A stretch of DNA of 64,000 nt from NCBI RefSeq assembly GCF_001657485.1, contig NZ_LXFU01000024.1:310001-374000 (forward strand), given 5' to 3'. This document shows, in pieces, positions 12,920 to 20,764 of this stretch (position 1 is its first letter; each line of letters begins with the position of its first letter). A model generated the notes under the pieces. It saw only the letters and a program-made list of their open reading frames with translations. It did no database searches and was not told the origin of the DNA. Source of the DNA: Rhizobium sp. WYCCWR10014. Its GTDB lineage: Bacteria; Pseudomonadota; Alphaproteobacteria; Rhizobiales; Rhizobiaceae. Made by a program: the position numbers and the translations under genes.

Positions 12920-13987
12920 ATGTTGGATGATGTTGTCGGAGCTTATGGCAGCCGTTTCCTGCTTGCCGCCGGTGGCGTCGGTCTGGCGCTTCTCCTGCTC
13001 ATCATCGTGCTCTGGGTGATCCGCAGCCGGGCGCCCTCGCCCTTCGTGCGCGGCGGCCGCAACCGCCAGCCCCGCCTGCAAGTGCTGGATGCCGCAGCCG
13101 TCGATGCCCGTCGCCGGCTGGTGCTGGTGCGCCGCGACGATATCGAGCACCTGATCATGATCGGCGGCCCGAGCGATATCGTCATCGAAAGCCGTATCCT
13201 GCCCACAGCGGCCGAGCAGCCGGACAGCGCCATCCGCCCGCAGCCCGTCGAGCAGCGTCCGATATCCGTCGATCAGCGTCCGGCATCCATCGCGCGGCCG
13301 GAAACACCGCCGGTCTCGCCACCGCGCCCGCCGGTCGCAGCCCGTGTCGAGCCGGCCGCCGAGCCCGCTTTCTCTGCGCCGGTTTCGCCGGAGCCGCCGC
13401 GGCCGCGCCCAGAACCGTCGGCCCAACCGCCGGCCCCGCCGGCCGTGGCACCGCCGGTGGTCACGAGCCCTCTTCCGGCAGAGCCCGTGACAGCTCCCCT
13501 GTCGGCCGAACGCGACAATTCTCTGCGTGCCGTCCCACCCCCGCCGCGTCCGCTGGAGCGTCCCGTCGCTCCCCCGGTCGCGCAACCCGCACCGTTCCAC
13601 GATACCTCAAGTGCCGCCGAGATCCTCGATGCCGCCCGCCAGCGCGTGCTGCCGCAGCAGCAGCGCATCGAACCGGAGGTCCCCGCCCTGCCTGTCAAGG
13701 ACATGCCGGCGGTCGCACGCGCCGCACCAGGTAGCGCCGAAGACGATTCAGCTGCAGCGAGCCGTCTTGATTTCCAGCGGGTGCTGGAACAGGAAATGTC
13801 GAACAATCTGACGGCCGAACGCATCGTGCCGGCGCCGGCAAACCAGGCGCCCCGGCCCGGAGCGCCGCAACCCGGAAACCTGCCGCGCCGCGATCCGGAA
13901 ATGGCCCCGATCACCGGCGCCGATACCGATCTGCAAAAGGAAGTCGCCCGCATCTTTGGCGAGATGAGCGTCAACCGCGACAAGTGA
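12920..13987 (+). CDS. FliO-like single-pass membrane protein with long Pro-rich tail
   Basis: A 355-residue protein. One membrane segment lies at about residues 14-33 (FLLAAGGVGLALLLLIIVLW). It is followed by a ~50-residue domain RLQVLDAAAVDARRRLVLVR..IEHLIMIGGPSDIVIES, which has the pattern of FliO, a flagellar export-apparatus assembly factor. Residues ~90-280 are very rich in Pro, Ala and Glu and probably disordered; the end (LQKEVARIFGEMSVNRDK) is helical. A GTG at 12914 is also possible, but the ATG at 12920 has GGAG at a better distance. It is far from any flagellar cluster, so a role outside flagella is possible. The stop codon is inside a 17-base tandem repeat. Confidence 0.65.
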   Translation: MLDDVVGAYGSRFLLAAGGVGLALLLLIIVLWVIRSRAPSPFVRGGRNRQPRLQVLDAAAVDARRRLVLVRRDDIEHLIMIGGPSDIVIESRILPTAAEQPDSAIRPQPVEQRPISVDQRPASIARPETPPVSPPRPPVAARVEPAAEPAFSAPVSPEPPRPRPEPSAQPPAPPAVAPPVVTSPLPAEPVTAPLSAERDNSLRAVPPPPRPLERPVAPPVAQPAPFHDTSSAAEILDAARQRVLPQQQRIEPEVPALPVKDMPAVARAAPGSAEDDSAAASRLDFQRVLEQEMSNNLTAERIVPAPANQAPRPGAPQPGNLPRRDPEMAPITGADTDLQKEVARIFGEMSVNRDK

Positions 13988-14025
13988 TCGGGCGCGACAA
14001 GTGACCGGGCGCGACAAGTGAGCGG
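13976..14025. repeat. Three tandem copies of a 17-base unit across the stop codon
   Basis: Units at 13976-13992, 13993-14009 and 14010-14025 share CGCGACAAGTGAYCGGG (third copy slightly shortened). The first supplies the last three codons and the TGA stop of the FliO-like gene. Confidence 0.85.
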
Positions 14026-14415
14026 AAACGCACGTCCGACCTTCCTTCATCACCAAGTTGCATAAAAGCCGCAATGCGGCGACTTTCAGTTCCCGACGCG
14101 TCAGGGGACTCCATCTTGTGCTAATAATTTGTTATCGCTCCGGTTGAAGAGCGTTGGCGCATCGAGGTCATACTTTGCCTAAGTAAATACCGGTCTCACT
14201 CCAGTTTCACCCGTACTGCCGGACAGCGACGCGCTGACGGCGTATGAACATGTTCATCGGGTGGTGGCGAGAGACCGGTTTGGCATTGTTGACATGTGCC
14301 ATGTGCAGCTCCGCTGTCTCAGCTCTTCCGCCGCCCAGAACATCGCCACACCGCGCCCGCAAGGGCTTTCTCACGCATCATCCTGGTGGACTTCCGAACG
14401 GAAGACCAACACGAT
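14026..14415. other. Gene-poor stretch before the DUF1062 gene
   Basis: 390 bases. A small stem GCCGCA/TGCGGC near 14070-14085 could end the FliO-like transcript, but its T-run is weak. Open frames here (for example from 14244) have no Shine-Dalgarno or family resemblance and run into the next gene out of frame, so I do not call them. No other structure was recognised. Confidence 0.5.
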
Positions 14416-15051
14416 ATGTGCAATACCCTTCGGGTCCGATGGACCATTCTGCCGAAAACAGCGCCCCAGCCCTGGATTGTATGCAGCGGCTGCGGGGGCC
14501 TCAGAGCTTTCCGATGCAGTGACAAGATCCGGCTCAACGCCAATGGCCGCAAGCTCGATGCCTGGCTTATCTACAAATGTTCGACCTGCGAAAAGACGTG
14601 GAACCGTCCGATCTTCGAGCGCCGTAATGTTCGCGACATCGATCCCGCAGTCCTCGAGGCGTTGCAGTCCAACGATCCGAATTGGATCCGGGCAGAAGCG
14701 TTCAACCTCGAGGCTCTCAGGCGCAAGTCGCAGCGTGTCGACGAGTTTGCCGAATTTGAAATCGCAAAAGAGATGCAGCAGGAAATTGCCAATTGGACGA
14801 GACTGGAAATCGAACTGATGGTCCCGTTTCCATCAAGCACGCGCCTCGACCGCCTGCTGGCGTCCGAGTTGCAAGTTTCACGCACCCGGCTGCAGGCTCT
14901 TCACGATGGTGGCATGCTGCGGACGGATTCGAATCGAGCCGACGTTTTGCGGCGGCGAATTAAGAACGGCACCAAGGTTGCAGTCGACGTCACCGCCGAG
15001 ACCGGCCGGGAGCAATGGTGGAGGTCTGTGGCGACCGGAAGCTCACCGTAA
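14416..15051 (+). CDS. DUF1062 family protein with zinc-ribbon-like cysteines
   Basis: A 211-residue protein matching the DUF1062 family of unknown function. Near the N-terminus two CxxC pairs, VCSGCGG and YKCSTCEKTW, about 30 residues apart, form a probable zinc ribbon, followed by RPIFERR. The middle is helical and charged, and the C-terminus has SSTRLDRLLASELQVSRTRLQALHDGGML, which resembles an S4-like or small RNA/DNA-binding helix pair; that is a weak inference. I chose the ATG at 14416 (MCNTLRVRWTILP) because homology begins there; the frame is open 120 bases further back with unlikely sequence. Its only neighbour is dksA, convergent. Function unknown. Confidence 0.75.
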   Translation: MCNTLRVRWTILPKTAPQPWIVCSGCGGLRAFRCSDKIRLNANGRKLDAWLIYKCSTCEKTWNRPIFERRNVRDIDPAVLEALQSNDPNWIRAEAFNLEALRRKSQRVDEFAEFEIAKEMQQEIANWTRLEIELMVPFPSSTRLDRLLASELQVSRTRLQALHDGGMLRTDSNRADVLRRRIKNGTKVAVDVTAETGREQWWRSVATGSSP

Positions 15052-15084
15052 TTATAAAAGGCGCCACGTTCGGATCGCGGCGCC
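15052..15084 (-). terminator. Rho-independent terminator after dksA
   Basis: On the minus strand GGCGCCGCG (15084-15076) pairs with CGTGGCGCC (15068-15060), with one G-U pair and a 7-base loop, followed by TTTTATAATT. It lies 31 bases past the dksA stop. Confidence 0.8.
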
Positions 15085-15114
15085 CGTTCTGCTCTCATGC
15101 CTGCATGAAAACTC

Positions 15115-15534
15115 TCATTCGTCGCGATAGACCTTTTCGCGGCGTTCGTGACGCTCCTGCGCCTCGATCGACAATGTCGCGATCGGGCGGGCGTCGAGAC
15201 GCTTGAGGCCGATCGGTTCGCCGGTTTCCTCGCAATAGCCGTAGGTGCCGTCTTCGATGCGCTGCAGTGCCGCGTCGATCTTCGAAATCAGCTTTCGCTG
15301 TCTGTCACGGGCGCGAAGTTCGATCGCCCGGTCTGTTTCCGACGACGCCCGGTCGGCGAGGTCGGGATGGTTTGCGCTTTCCTCGGCCAGATGGTCGAGC
15401 GTCTCACGCGCTTCTCTAAGGATATCATTTCTCCATGCAACCAGCTTCGCCCTGAAGTACGCACGCTGGTTTACGTTCATGAATTCTTCCTCTTCCGAGG
15501 GAACGTAATTGCTAAGATCGATCTTCTCACTCAA
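15115..15534 (-). CDS. dksA: DksA-type RNA polymerase-binding regulator lacking zinc cysteines
   Basis: A 139-residue member of the DksA/TraR family, which binds the RNA polymerase secondary channel and with ppGpp retunes rRNA and amino-acid promoters. The coiled-coil (about residues 25-95) is intact and the C-terminal globule YGYCEETGEPIGLKRLDARPIATLSIEAQERHE aligns with E. coli DksA, but only the first of the four zinc cysteines remains (others are Thr, Ser, Ala). Such zinc-independent forms are known. The TTG at 15534 is preferred over an in-frame start at 15555 because AGGAG lies 8 bases before it. It is a single-gene unit with its own terminator. Confidence 0.92.
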   Translation of the reverse strand: MSEKIDLSNYVPSEEEEFMNVNQRAYFRAKLVAWRNDILREARETLDHLAEESANHPDLADRASSETDRAIELRARDRQRKLISKIDAALQRIEDGTYGYCEETGEPIGLKRLDARPIATLSIEAQERHERREKVYRDE

Positions 15535-15810
15535 CGCGATTCTCCTGAAGAACATCTCATCTGGCCGGGTGTATATCCCAAGCGCTAGCCGCGATTCAAG
15601 CCAAATACGACAGGTAAACAGATTTTTAAATCTGTTACAGTTTTCGGCTAACAGACTATTTTCTCATCATTATTCCGGCCTGCGTTTTTTGCTTGGCCTT
15701 CAAAAGGCCGTGTTGTCAGCCGCGTTTTGGGCAGCTGGAGCCACGCGGACGGTTGACGCCGGCCGATTGCAACCGCTACTGAAAAGGCCCGCTGGATCCT
15801 GGATTTGCCC

Positions 15811-16305
15811 ATGACCGTACCCCTGCCTCCGCCCAACCGCATCTATCTCCTGCGCCACGCCGAGGCCGCCTGGGCCGAACCCGGACAGCGCGATTTCGAC
15901 CGTCCGCTGAACGAAAAGGGCTTTGGCGATGCCGAAATCATCGCCGACAAGGCCGCCGACAAGGGCTACCGTCCCGATCTTCTGATCAGTTCGACTGCAC
16001 TGCGCTGCCGCGATACCGCCGATGCGGTCTACCGGGCGATGGGCCTCACGCTCGAGGTTCGTTATGTCGACGCACTCTACAACGCCACGGTCGATACCTA
16101 TCTTGAGATCATCGATGCGCAGGACGAGGCCGCTGTCATGCTGGTCGGTCATAATCCGACCATGGAGCAGGCACTGGAGGCGCTGATCGGCCATGAGGCG
16201 ATGGTAAGTGCCCTTCCCGGCGGTTTCCCGACGGCAGGCCTTGCCGTTGTCGATTACGATGCTTCCGCCACCGCCTGGCGCCTCACCGATTTCGTGGTCG
16301 TCTGA
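15811..16305 (+). CDS. SixA-like histidine phosphatase
   Basis: A 164-residue small histidine phosphatase. The catalytic motif is YLLRHAEAAWAEPG near residue 10, where His forms the phosphohistidine intermediate; SSTALRCRDTADAVY and MLVGHNPTMEQAL supply the second arginine and second histidine. The size and RHA motif match SixA, which removes phosphate from Hpt domains or phosphotransferase-system proteins in E. coli; the target here is unknown. The ATG at 15811 (MTVPLPPPNRIYLLRHAE) is favoured over a TTG two codons earlier. Palindromic repeats follow it. An orphan Hpt protein is encoded 7 kb away, an obvious but untested candidate partner. Confidence 0.88.
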   Translation: MTVPLPPPNRIYLLRHAEAAWAEPGQRDFDRPLNEKGFGDAEIIADKAADKGYRPDLLISSTALRCRDTADAVYRAMGLTLEVRYVDALYNATVDTYLEIIDAQDEAAVMLVGHNPTMEQALEALIGHEAMVSALPGGFPTAGLAVVDYDASATAWRLTDFVVV

Positions 16306-16312
16306 AGGCTTC

Positions 16313-16440
16313 AGAGCAATTCCAGCAAAAGTGTGCCGCGGTTTGCCAGGCAAAGCGCGAAGCGCTTTTGCCGGGAATTGCGTGAAAGCAAGGAAATAGA
16401 GCATTTCCGTGATTCGAAGAAAAACGGAAATGCTCTAACG
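16313..16440. repeat. Composite palindromic intergenic repeat
   Basis: Two palindromic modules lie side by side. The first (about 16314-16390) has AATTCC / GGAATT arms around a GC-rich core; the second has perfect arms GAGCATTTCCGT (16399-16410) and ACGGAAATGCTC (16424-16435). The ends resemble the hairpin at 33875-33918, suggesting related mobile or amplified elements. Confidence 0.75.
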
Positions 16441-16505
16441 CCGCTTCTTTTGCGGGCGGCGCGCCCTCCCTATATTGCGGGGCAGTCACCAACCGGAATC
16501 GCGCC

Positions 16506-17981
16506 TTGCCGCCACGCCTGACATCTTTTGCCGATGACGCCCGCATCGCCTTCGACAATCTCGCCGACCGGGCGAGCGGCCTCGTCAATCCGACCGTGCG
16601 GCTCGGCGTCACCGGCCTCTCCCGCTCCGGCAAGACGGTCTTCATCTCCTCGCTGGTCCACAATCTGCTACATGGCGGCCGGCTGCCGCTGTTCGAGCCG
16701 GTCCAATCCGGCCGCGTCTCGGCGGTGCGGCTGGAACCGCAGCCGGATGATGCCGTGCCGCGCTTCCAGTACGAGGACCATATCCGCGCGCTGGTGAAGG
16801 ACCGTATCTGGCCGGATTCGACCCGCGCCATATCAGAACTGCGCATCACGCTGGATTATCAGAGCGCCAGCGGCTGGAACCGGTTGTTTTCGCCCGGCCG
16901 CCTGTCGATCGATATCGTCGATTATCCCGGCGAATGGCTGCTCGACCTGCCGCTGCTCGGCAAGGACTATCGCACGTTCAGCGAGGAGACGATCGCGCTT
17001 GCCGAAACCGGCGTCCGCGCCGAGCTGTCGCGCCAATGGTTGGCGCTGACGCGCGCCGCCGATATCCATGCCGGCGCCGACGAGATGGTCGCCCGCGACC
17101 TCGCCACCGCTTTTGCCGATTATCTCAAAGCCTGCAAAGCCGACGAACGCTCGCTTTCCACCCTGCCGCCCGGCCGTCTGCTCCTGCCCGGCGATCTCGA
17201 CGGCTCGCCGGCATTGACCTTCGCGCCGCTGGCTCTGCCGCCGGACGGACGTCCCGGCCGCGGCTCGCTCTGGACGATGATGGAGCGGCGCTACGAGGCT
17301 TACAAATCGGTCGTCGTCAAACCTTTCTTCCGCGAGCATTTCGCCCGGCTCGACCGCCAGATCGTCCTGGTCGATGCGCTGCAGGCAATGAACCGCGGCC
17401 CCGAAGCCGTGCAGGATCTGGAACGCGCGCTGACCGACGTGCTCGCCTGTTTCCGCCCCGGCACCAATTCGCTGCTCTCCTCCCTGCTCGGGCGCCGCAT
17501 CGACCGCGTGCTGGTCGCCGCCACCAAGGCCGATCATCTCCATCATGAAAGCCACGACCGGCTCGATGCGCTGACCCGCCGCCTGGTGGATCGCGCCATC
17601 GACCGCATCGGCATGGCCGGCGCCGGAATCGACGTCATGGCGCTTGCATCCGTGCGCGCCACCCGCGAGGCGACAGTCAAGCAGAACGGCCATGAATTGC
17701 CGGTCATCGTCGGCACGCCGATGGAGGGCGAAACCATCGCCGGCGAGCGTTTCGACGGTGAGAGAAAGACCGCAATTTTCCCCGGTGACCTGCCGGAGGA
17801 TCCGGAAAGCCTGTTCGACCGCATCGCCGCGGGCGAGACCGGCCTGCATCTGCCCGATGTCAACGTCGTCAGGTTCCGCCCGCCGCATCTCGAGGAAACC
17901 GGTGGCGGCATCAAGCTGTCGGTGCCGCATATCCGCCTCGACCGCGCCATGCAGTTCCTGTTCGGAGACCGCCTCGCATGA
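16506..17981 (+). CDS. YcjX-family P-loop ATPase/GTPase-like protein
   Basis: A 491-residue protein of the DUF463/YcjX family, a stress-linked P-loop protein of unknown biochemical role. The Walker A motif GLSRSGKT is at residues 37-44 and DIVDYPGEWLLDLPL forms the Walker B/switch-like segment at about 138-152; RVLVAATKADHLHHE resembles the NKxD-type base-recognition loop. No membrane segment is visible. The start is a TTG at 16506 with GGAA 8 bases upstream; no in-frame ATG lies close to the beginning of the conserved part. It overlaps the next gene by 4 bases (ATGA), so the two are co-translated, as ycjX-ycjF are in E. coli. Confidence 0.9.
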   Translation: MPPRLTSFADDARIAFDNLADRASGLVNPTVRLGVTGLSRSGKTVFISSLVHNLLHGGRLPLFEPVQSGRVSAVRLEPQPDDAVPRFQYEDHIRALVKDRIWPDSTRAISELRITLDYQSASGWNRLFSPGRLSIDIVDYPGEWLLDLPLLGKDYRTFSEETIALAETGVRAELSRQWLALTRAADIHAGADEMVARDLATAFADYLKACKADERSLSTLPPGRLLLPGDLDGSPALTFAPLALPPDGRPGRGSLWTMMERRYEAYKSVVVKPFFREHFARLDRQIVLVDALQAMNRGPEAVQDLERALTDVLACFRPGTNSLLSSLLGRRIDRVLVAATKADHLHHESHDRLDALTRRLVDRAIDRIGMAGAGIDVMALASVRATREATVKQNGHELPVIVGTPMEGETIAGERFDGERKTAIFPGDLPEDPESLFDRIAAGETGLHLPDVNVVRFRPPHLEETGGGIKLSVPHIRLDRAMQFLFGDRLA

Positions 17982-19057
17982 GCAAGCCCCCGTCCGATCC
18001 GCCGCGCCGCACGCCCGCCGCTTTCATCTATGAGGACGAAGCGACCGAGCGGCGTGACAACGGCCGGCAAGGAGGTGAGCGGCGCAAGCCGGAAAGCTTC
18101 TCCGCGAATATCGTCGTGACTCCTGATGAGGACGATCCCTTCCTCAATCCCGACAAGGATCTGAGCGCGGTCCCCGTTGCAGCGCCGCGCAGGCGGCGGA
18201 CCTCTTTCGGCAAGATCGCCGCCGGCGCCTTCGGAATCCTGCTGTCGCTCGCCATTGGCCTCTGGACCGATAGCCTGATCCGCGATCTCTTCACCCGCGC
18301 CGACTGGCTGGGTTATGCAGCCCTTGCCGTGCTGGCGGTCGGCATCCTTGCCGTGCTTGCCCTCGTCATCCGCGAAACATCAGGCATGATGCGCCTTGCC
18401 GCCGTCCAGACGATCAAGGCCGAGGCAGACGCGGCGATGCTCGAAACCCGACCAGTCAAGGCGCGCGCTGTGGTCGCACGCCTTACCACGCTCCTTTCCG
18501 CCAATCCGGAGACGGCGAAGGGCCGCGCGACGCTGAAGGCGACCGAGGGCGAGGTCATCGATCCCCCGCATCTGATCGCGCTCGCCGAACGGGAACTGCT
18601 CGCTCCGCTCGACCGCAAGGCCCGCGCCCTGATCGTCAACGCCTCGAAGCGTGTCTCGATCGTTACTGCCGTCAGCCCTCGCGCCGTGGTCGACCTGCTC
18701 TACGTGCTCTACGAGGCCGTGCGCCTCATCCGCGCCATGGCCGAGCTTTACGGCGGCCGTCCCGGCACGCTCGGCATGCTCCGTCTGTTGCGGGACGTGC
18801 TGGCGCATCTGGCCGTCACGGGCTCGATCGCCGTCGGCGACAGCCTGGTCCAGCAGGTGCTCGGCCACGGGCTGGCCTCGAAGCTCTCGGCGCGACTGGG
18901 CGAAGGCGTCATCAACGGCCTGATGACCGCCCGCATTGGAATCGCGGCGATGGATCTCTGCCGCCCGCTCGCCTTCCGCGCCCTGAAGCGGCCGGGAATC
19001 GGTGATTTCATCGGCGATCTCACCCCCTCCATGTCGCCGCGCGGCAACAATCCTTGA
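17978..19057 (+). CDS. YcjF-like inner-membrane protein (TIGR01620/DUF697)
   Basis: A 359-residue membrane protein. The first ~70 residues are polar and charged; two membrane segments follow (IAAGAFGILLSLAIGLW and LGYAALAVLAVGILAVLALVI, about residues 72-127). The C-terminal ~200 residues form the DUF697-type domain (SIVTAVSPRAVVDLLYVLYEAVRLIRAMAELYGGRPG...DSLVQQVLGHGLASKLSARLGEG). The family partners YcjX-type P-loop proteins; the four-base overlap with that gene supports a complex at the inner membrane. Function is not established; homologues in E. coli are induced by envelope or heat stress. Confidence 0.88.
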   Translation: MSKPPSDPPRRTPAAFIYEDEATERRDNGRQGGERRKPESFSANIVVTPDEDDPFLNPDKDLSAVPVAAPRRRRTSFGKIAAGAFGILLSLAIGLWTDSLIRDLFTRADWLGYAALAVLAVGILAVLALVIRETSGMMRLAAVQTIKAEADAAMLETRPVKARAVVARLTTLLSANPETAKGRATLKATEGEVIDPPHLIALAERELLAPLDRKARALIVNASKRVSIVTAVSPRAVVDLLYVLYEAVRLIRAMAELYGGRPGTLGMLRLLRDVLAHLAVTGSIAVGDSLVQQVLGHGLASKLSARLGEGVINGLMTARIGIAAMDLCRPLAFRALKRPGIGDFIGDLTPSMSPRGNNP

Positions 19058-19267
19058 ACGAAGCAGCGAATAAGCAGATTTCGCCTGCCCTAGCGTAATA
19101 CTGACAAAATTTCAGCAGATTCAAGGCTCTAGCGACGATGATCTAAAATCTATGCCGCGCAAAAGCCGTGTATTGCCTTGCATTTCGGCACAATCGAAAG
19201 GAAGGATTAACCATTCTTCGGCAAAACTTGCAGCCAGTTCGTGAGTGGTGTTTGCCAAGGAAAATCC

Positions 19268-19819
19268 ATGTATTCGCGCAAGTTTCTCATCGTATGCGGC
19301 TTGGCCGCCGCGGCATTGTCTCCCGTCGCAGATGTCGCACCGGCAGCCACCGCTGCAACCCGTGACAAGGCCTTCTTCGATTCCGTCGCCGGCTCCTGGA
19401 AGGGCCCCGGTGAAATCGTCGCCGGCAAGTACAAGGGCACGAAATTCACCTGCAACCTGATCGGTGAGCCCACCGGCGATAGCAGCGCCGGCATCAAGCT
19501 CGACGGCACCTGCCGCGTCGGTGTCTTCAAGCAGCCGATGACCGCCGTCATTTCTCAGTCGGGCTCGAGCTATAAGGGCAAATTCCTCGACGGCGCCGCC
19601 GGCAAGGGCCTTGACGTCGTCTCCGGCGCCGTCAGCGAGGATACCGTCGTCGTCGGCATCAACCGCGCCAAGCTGAACGGCGCGATGATCGCCCGCGTGC
19701 GCGACGACAAGACGATGAACGTCACCGTTTCGGTCAAGGTCGAAAGCCAGATGATCCCGGTCATCGGCCTGACGCTGACCCGCCAGGTCGACGAGATGGC
19801 CGTCGGTTCCATCCAGTAG
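19268..19819 (+). CDS. Secreted protein of unknown function
   Basis: A 183-residue exported protein. The N-terminal 28 or so residues (MYSRKFLIVCGLAAAALSPV then DVAPAATAA) form a typical Sec signal peptide with probable cleavage after an Ala-x-Ala. The mature part contains FFDSVAGSWKGPGEIVAGKYKGTKFTCNLIG and many short beta-strand stretches, ending in a repeat of Val-rich strands; there are two cysteines (TCNLIG, GTCRVG) that could pair in the periplasm. I do not recognise the family with certainty. The ATG at 19268 starts the signal peptide. TTAACCAT lies about 60 bases upstream, a CtrA-like half-site. A terminator follows. Confidence 0.75.
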   Translation: MYSRKFLIVCGLAAAALSPVADVAPAATAATRDKAFFDSVAGSWKGPGEIVAGKYKGTKFTCNLIGEPTGDSSAGIKLDGTCRVGVFKQPMTAVISQSGSSYKGKFLDGAAGKGLDVVSGAVSEDTVVVGINRAKLNGAMIARVRDDKTMNVTVSVKVESQMIPVIGLTLTRQVDEMAVGSIQ

Positions 19820-19845
19820 ACAAGTCGCATAGCGGATTTTCCTGA

Positions 19846-19868
19846 AGCGGCGGGTTTCCCGCCGTTTT
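19846..19868 (+). terminator. Rho-independent terminator between the secreted-protein gene and folK
   Basis: CGGCGGG (19848-19854) and CCCGCCG (19858-19864) pair around TTT and are followed by TTTTCC. It serves the plus-strand gene ending at 19819 and lies just beyond the folK stop on the other strand. Confidence 0.85.
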
Positions 19869-19887
19869 CCGTTTCAGCTTCCGTGCT

Positions 19888-20415
19888 TCAGGCGCTCAGC
19901 CACCAGTCGTGGCTGTCGTCGGCAACCTCGATACCGGCCACCTCGGCATCATCAAGCCAGTCACTGACCGCCCTGCCCCTGACCAGAAGACCCGGCGCGA
20001 TATCGGCAAGCGGCATCAGCACGAAACCGCGATCGGTCATGCGCGGATGCGGCAGTTCCAGCCGCGGCGCGTCCTGGATCACGTCGCCATAAGTCAGCAC
20101 GTCGATATCGAGCGTGCGCGGACCCCAGCGCTCGATGCGCTCGCGTTTCATCTCCCGTTCGATCGACAGGCAGACATCGAGCAAAGCCTCGGGCTCCAGC
20201 TTGGTTTCAACAGCAGCGCAGGCATTGAAGAAGAACGATTGGTCGGTCTTGCCCCAGGGCGGCGTGCGATAGAGCCGCGAGACCGCCGTAACCCGGCAGT
20301 CGTCCCGTCCGTTGAGCCTGTGCAGTGCCGCAGCCATCGCCTTCACGGGGTCGCCGATATTGCCGCCGAGGCCGAGTGTGGCGGATTGCAGTGCGGCCTC
20401 AGGCAAAGTGTTCAA
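19888..20415 (-). CDS. folK: 2-Amino-4-hydroxy-6-hydroxymethyldihydropteridine pyrophosphokinase
   Basis: A 175-residue HPPK, which transfers pyrophosphate from ATP to 6-hydroxymethyl-dihydropterin in folate synthesis. Seen: the N-terminal LGLGGNIGDP, SRLYRTPPWG, QSFFFNACAAVET, and the signature RWGPRTLDIDVLTYGD with the two magnesium-binding aspartates. The C-terminus LELPHPRMTDRGFVLMPLADIAP is also typical. The start is probably the TTG at 20415, which overlaps folB by 17 bases; a second TTG three codons later is possible. It is the last gene of the folP-folB-folK operon, with translation coupled to folB. Confidence 0.96.
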   Translation of the reverse strand: MNTLPEAALQSATLGLGGNIGDPVKAMAAALHRLNGRDDCRVTAVSRLYRTPPWGKTDQSFFFNACAAVETKLEPEALLDVCLSIEREMKRERIERWGPRTLDIDVLTYGDVIQDAPRLELPHPRMTDRGFVLMPLADIAPGLLVRGRAVSDWLDDAEVAGIEVADDSHDWWLSA

Positions 20416-20764
20416 CGCTCACCTGCACGAAATCGAGCACGCCGGGCACCGGCGCGTTCGGCTTGCGCACCGTGATCTTCGCCCGCAGAATCTGCGGGAA
20501 TGTCTCGCAGAGCCCCTTGGCGATATCGAGCGCCAGGGACTCGATCAGGTAGCGCCGCTTGCCGGTGACGATCTGCTCGATCACGGTGAAGGCGATGCCG
20601 TAATTGACGGTATCGTTGATCGAATCGCTTTCCAGCGCCTCGCCGGCGACGACATCGAGCTCGGCATCGACGAAGAAGCGCTGGCCGAGGAATTCCTCCT
20701 CGTCATGCACGCCATGGCGCGCGAAGAAGGCGCAGTTCTGCAGCGTGATCGTGTAGGTGGTCAT
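20399..20764 (-). CDS. folB: Dihydroneopterin aldolase
   Basis: A 121-residue enzyme converting 7,8-dihydroneopterin to 6-hydroxymethyl-dihydropterin and glycolaldehyde. Family marks: LQNCAFFARHGVHDEEEFLGQRFFVDAELDV with the catalytic Glu in HDEE, then NYGIAFTVIEQIVTG and LIESLALDIAKGL, and the terminal KPNAPVPGVLDFVQVSVE. The length is standard. It starts within the folP stop (ATGA, 4-base overlap) and overlaps the folK start, so the three proteins are made from one coupled message. Confidence 0.96.
   Translation of the reverse strand: MTTYTITLQNCAFFARHGVHDEEEFLGQRFFVDAELDVVAGEALESDSINDTVNYGIAFTVIEQIVTGKRRYLIESLALDIAKGLCETFPQILRAKITVRKPNAPVPGVLDFVQVSVEHFA

Noticed and set aside
14244..14522. 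92-codon ORF with a hydrophobic N-terminus before the DUF1062 gene
   Set aside because: Looks signal-peptide-like at first, but continues through the DUF1062 start in another frame, with no Shine-Dalgarno and a random-looking C-terminal part.
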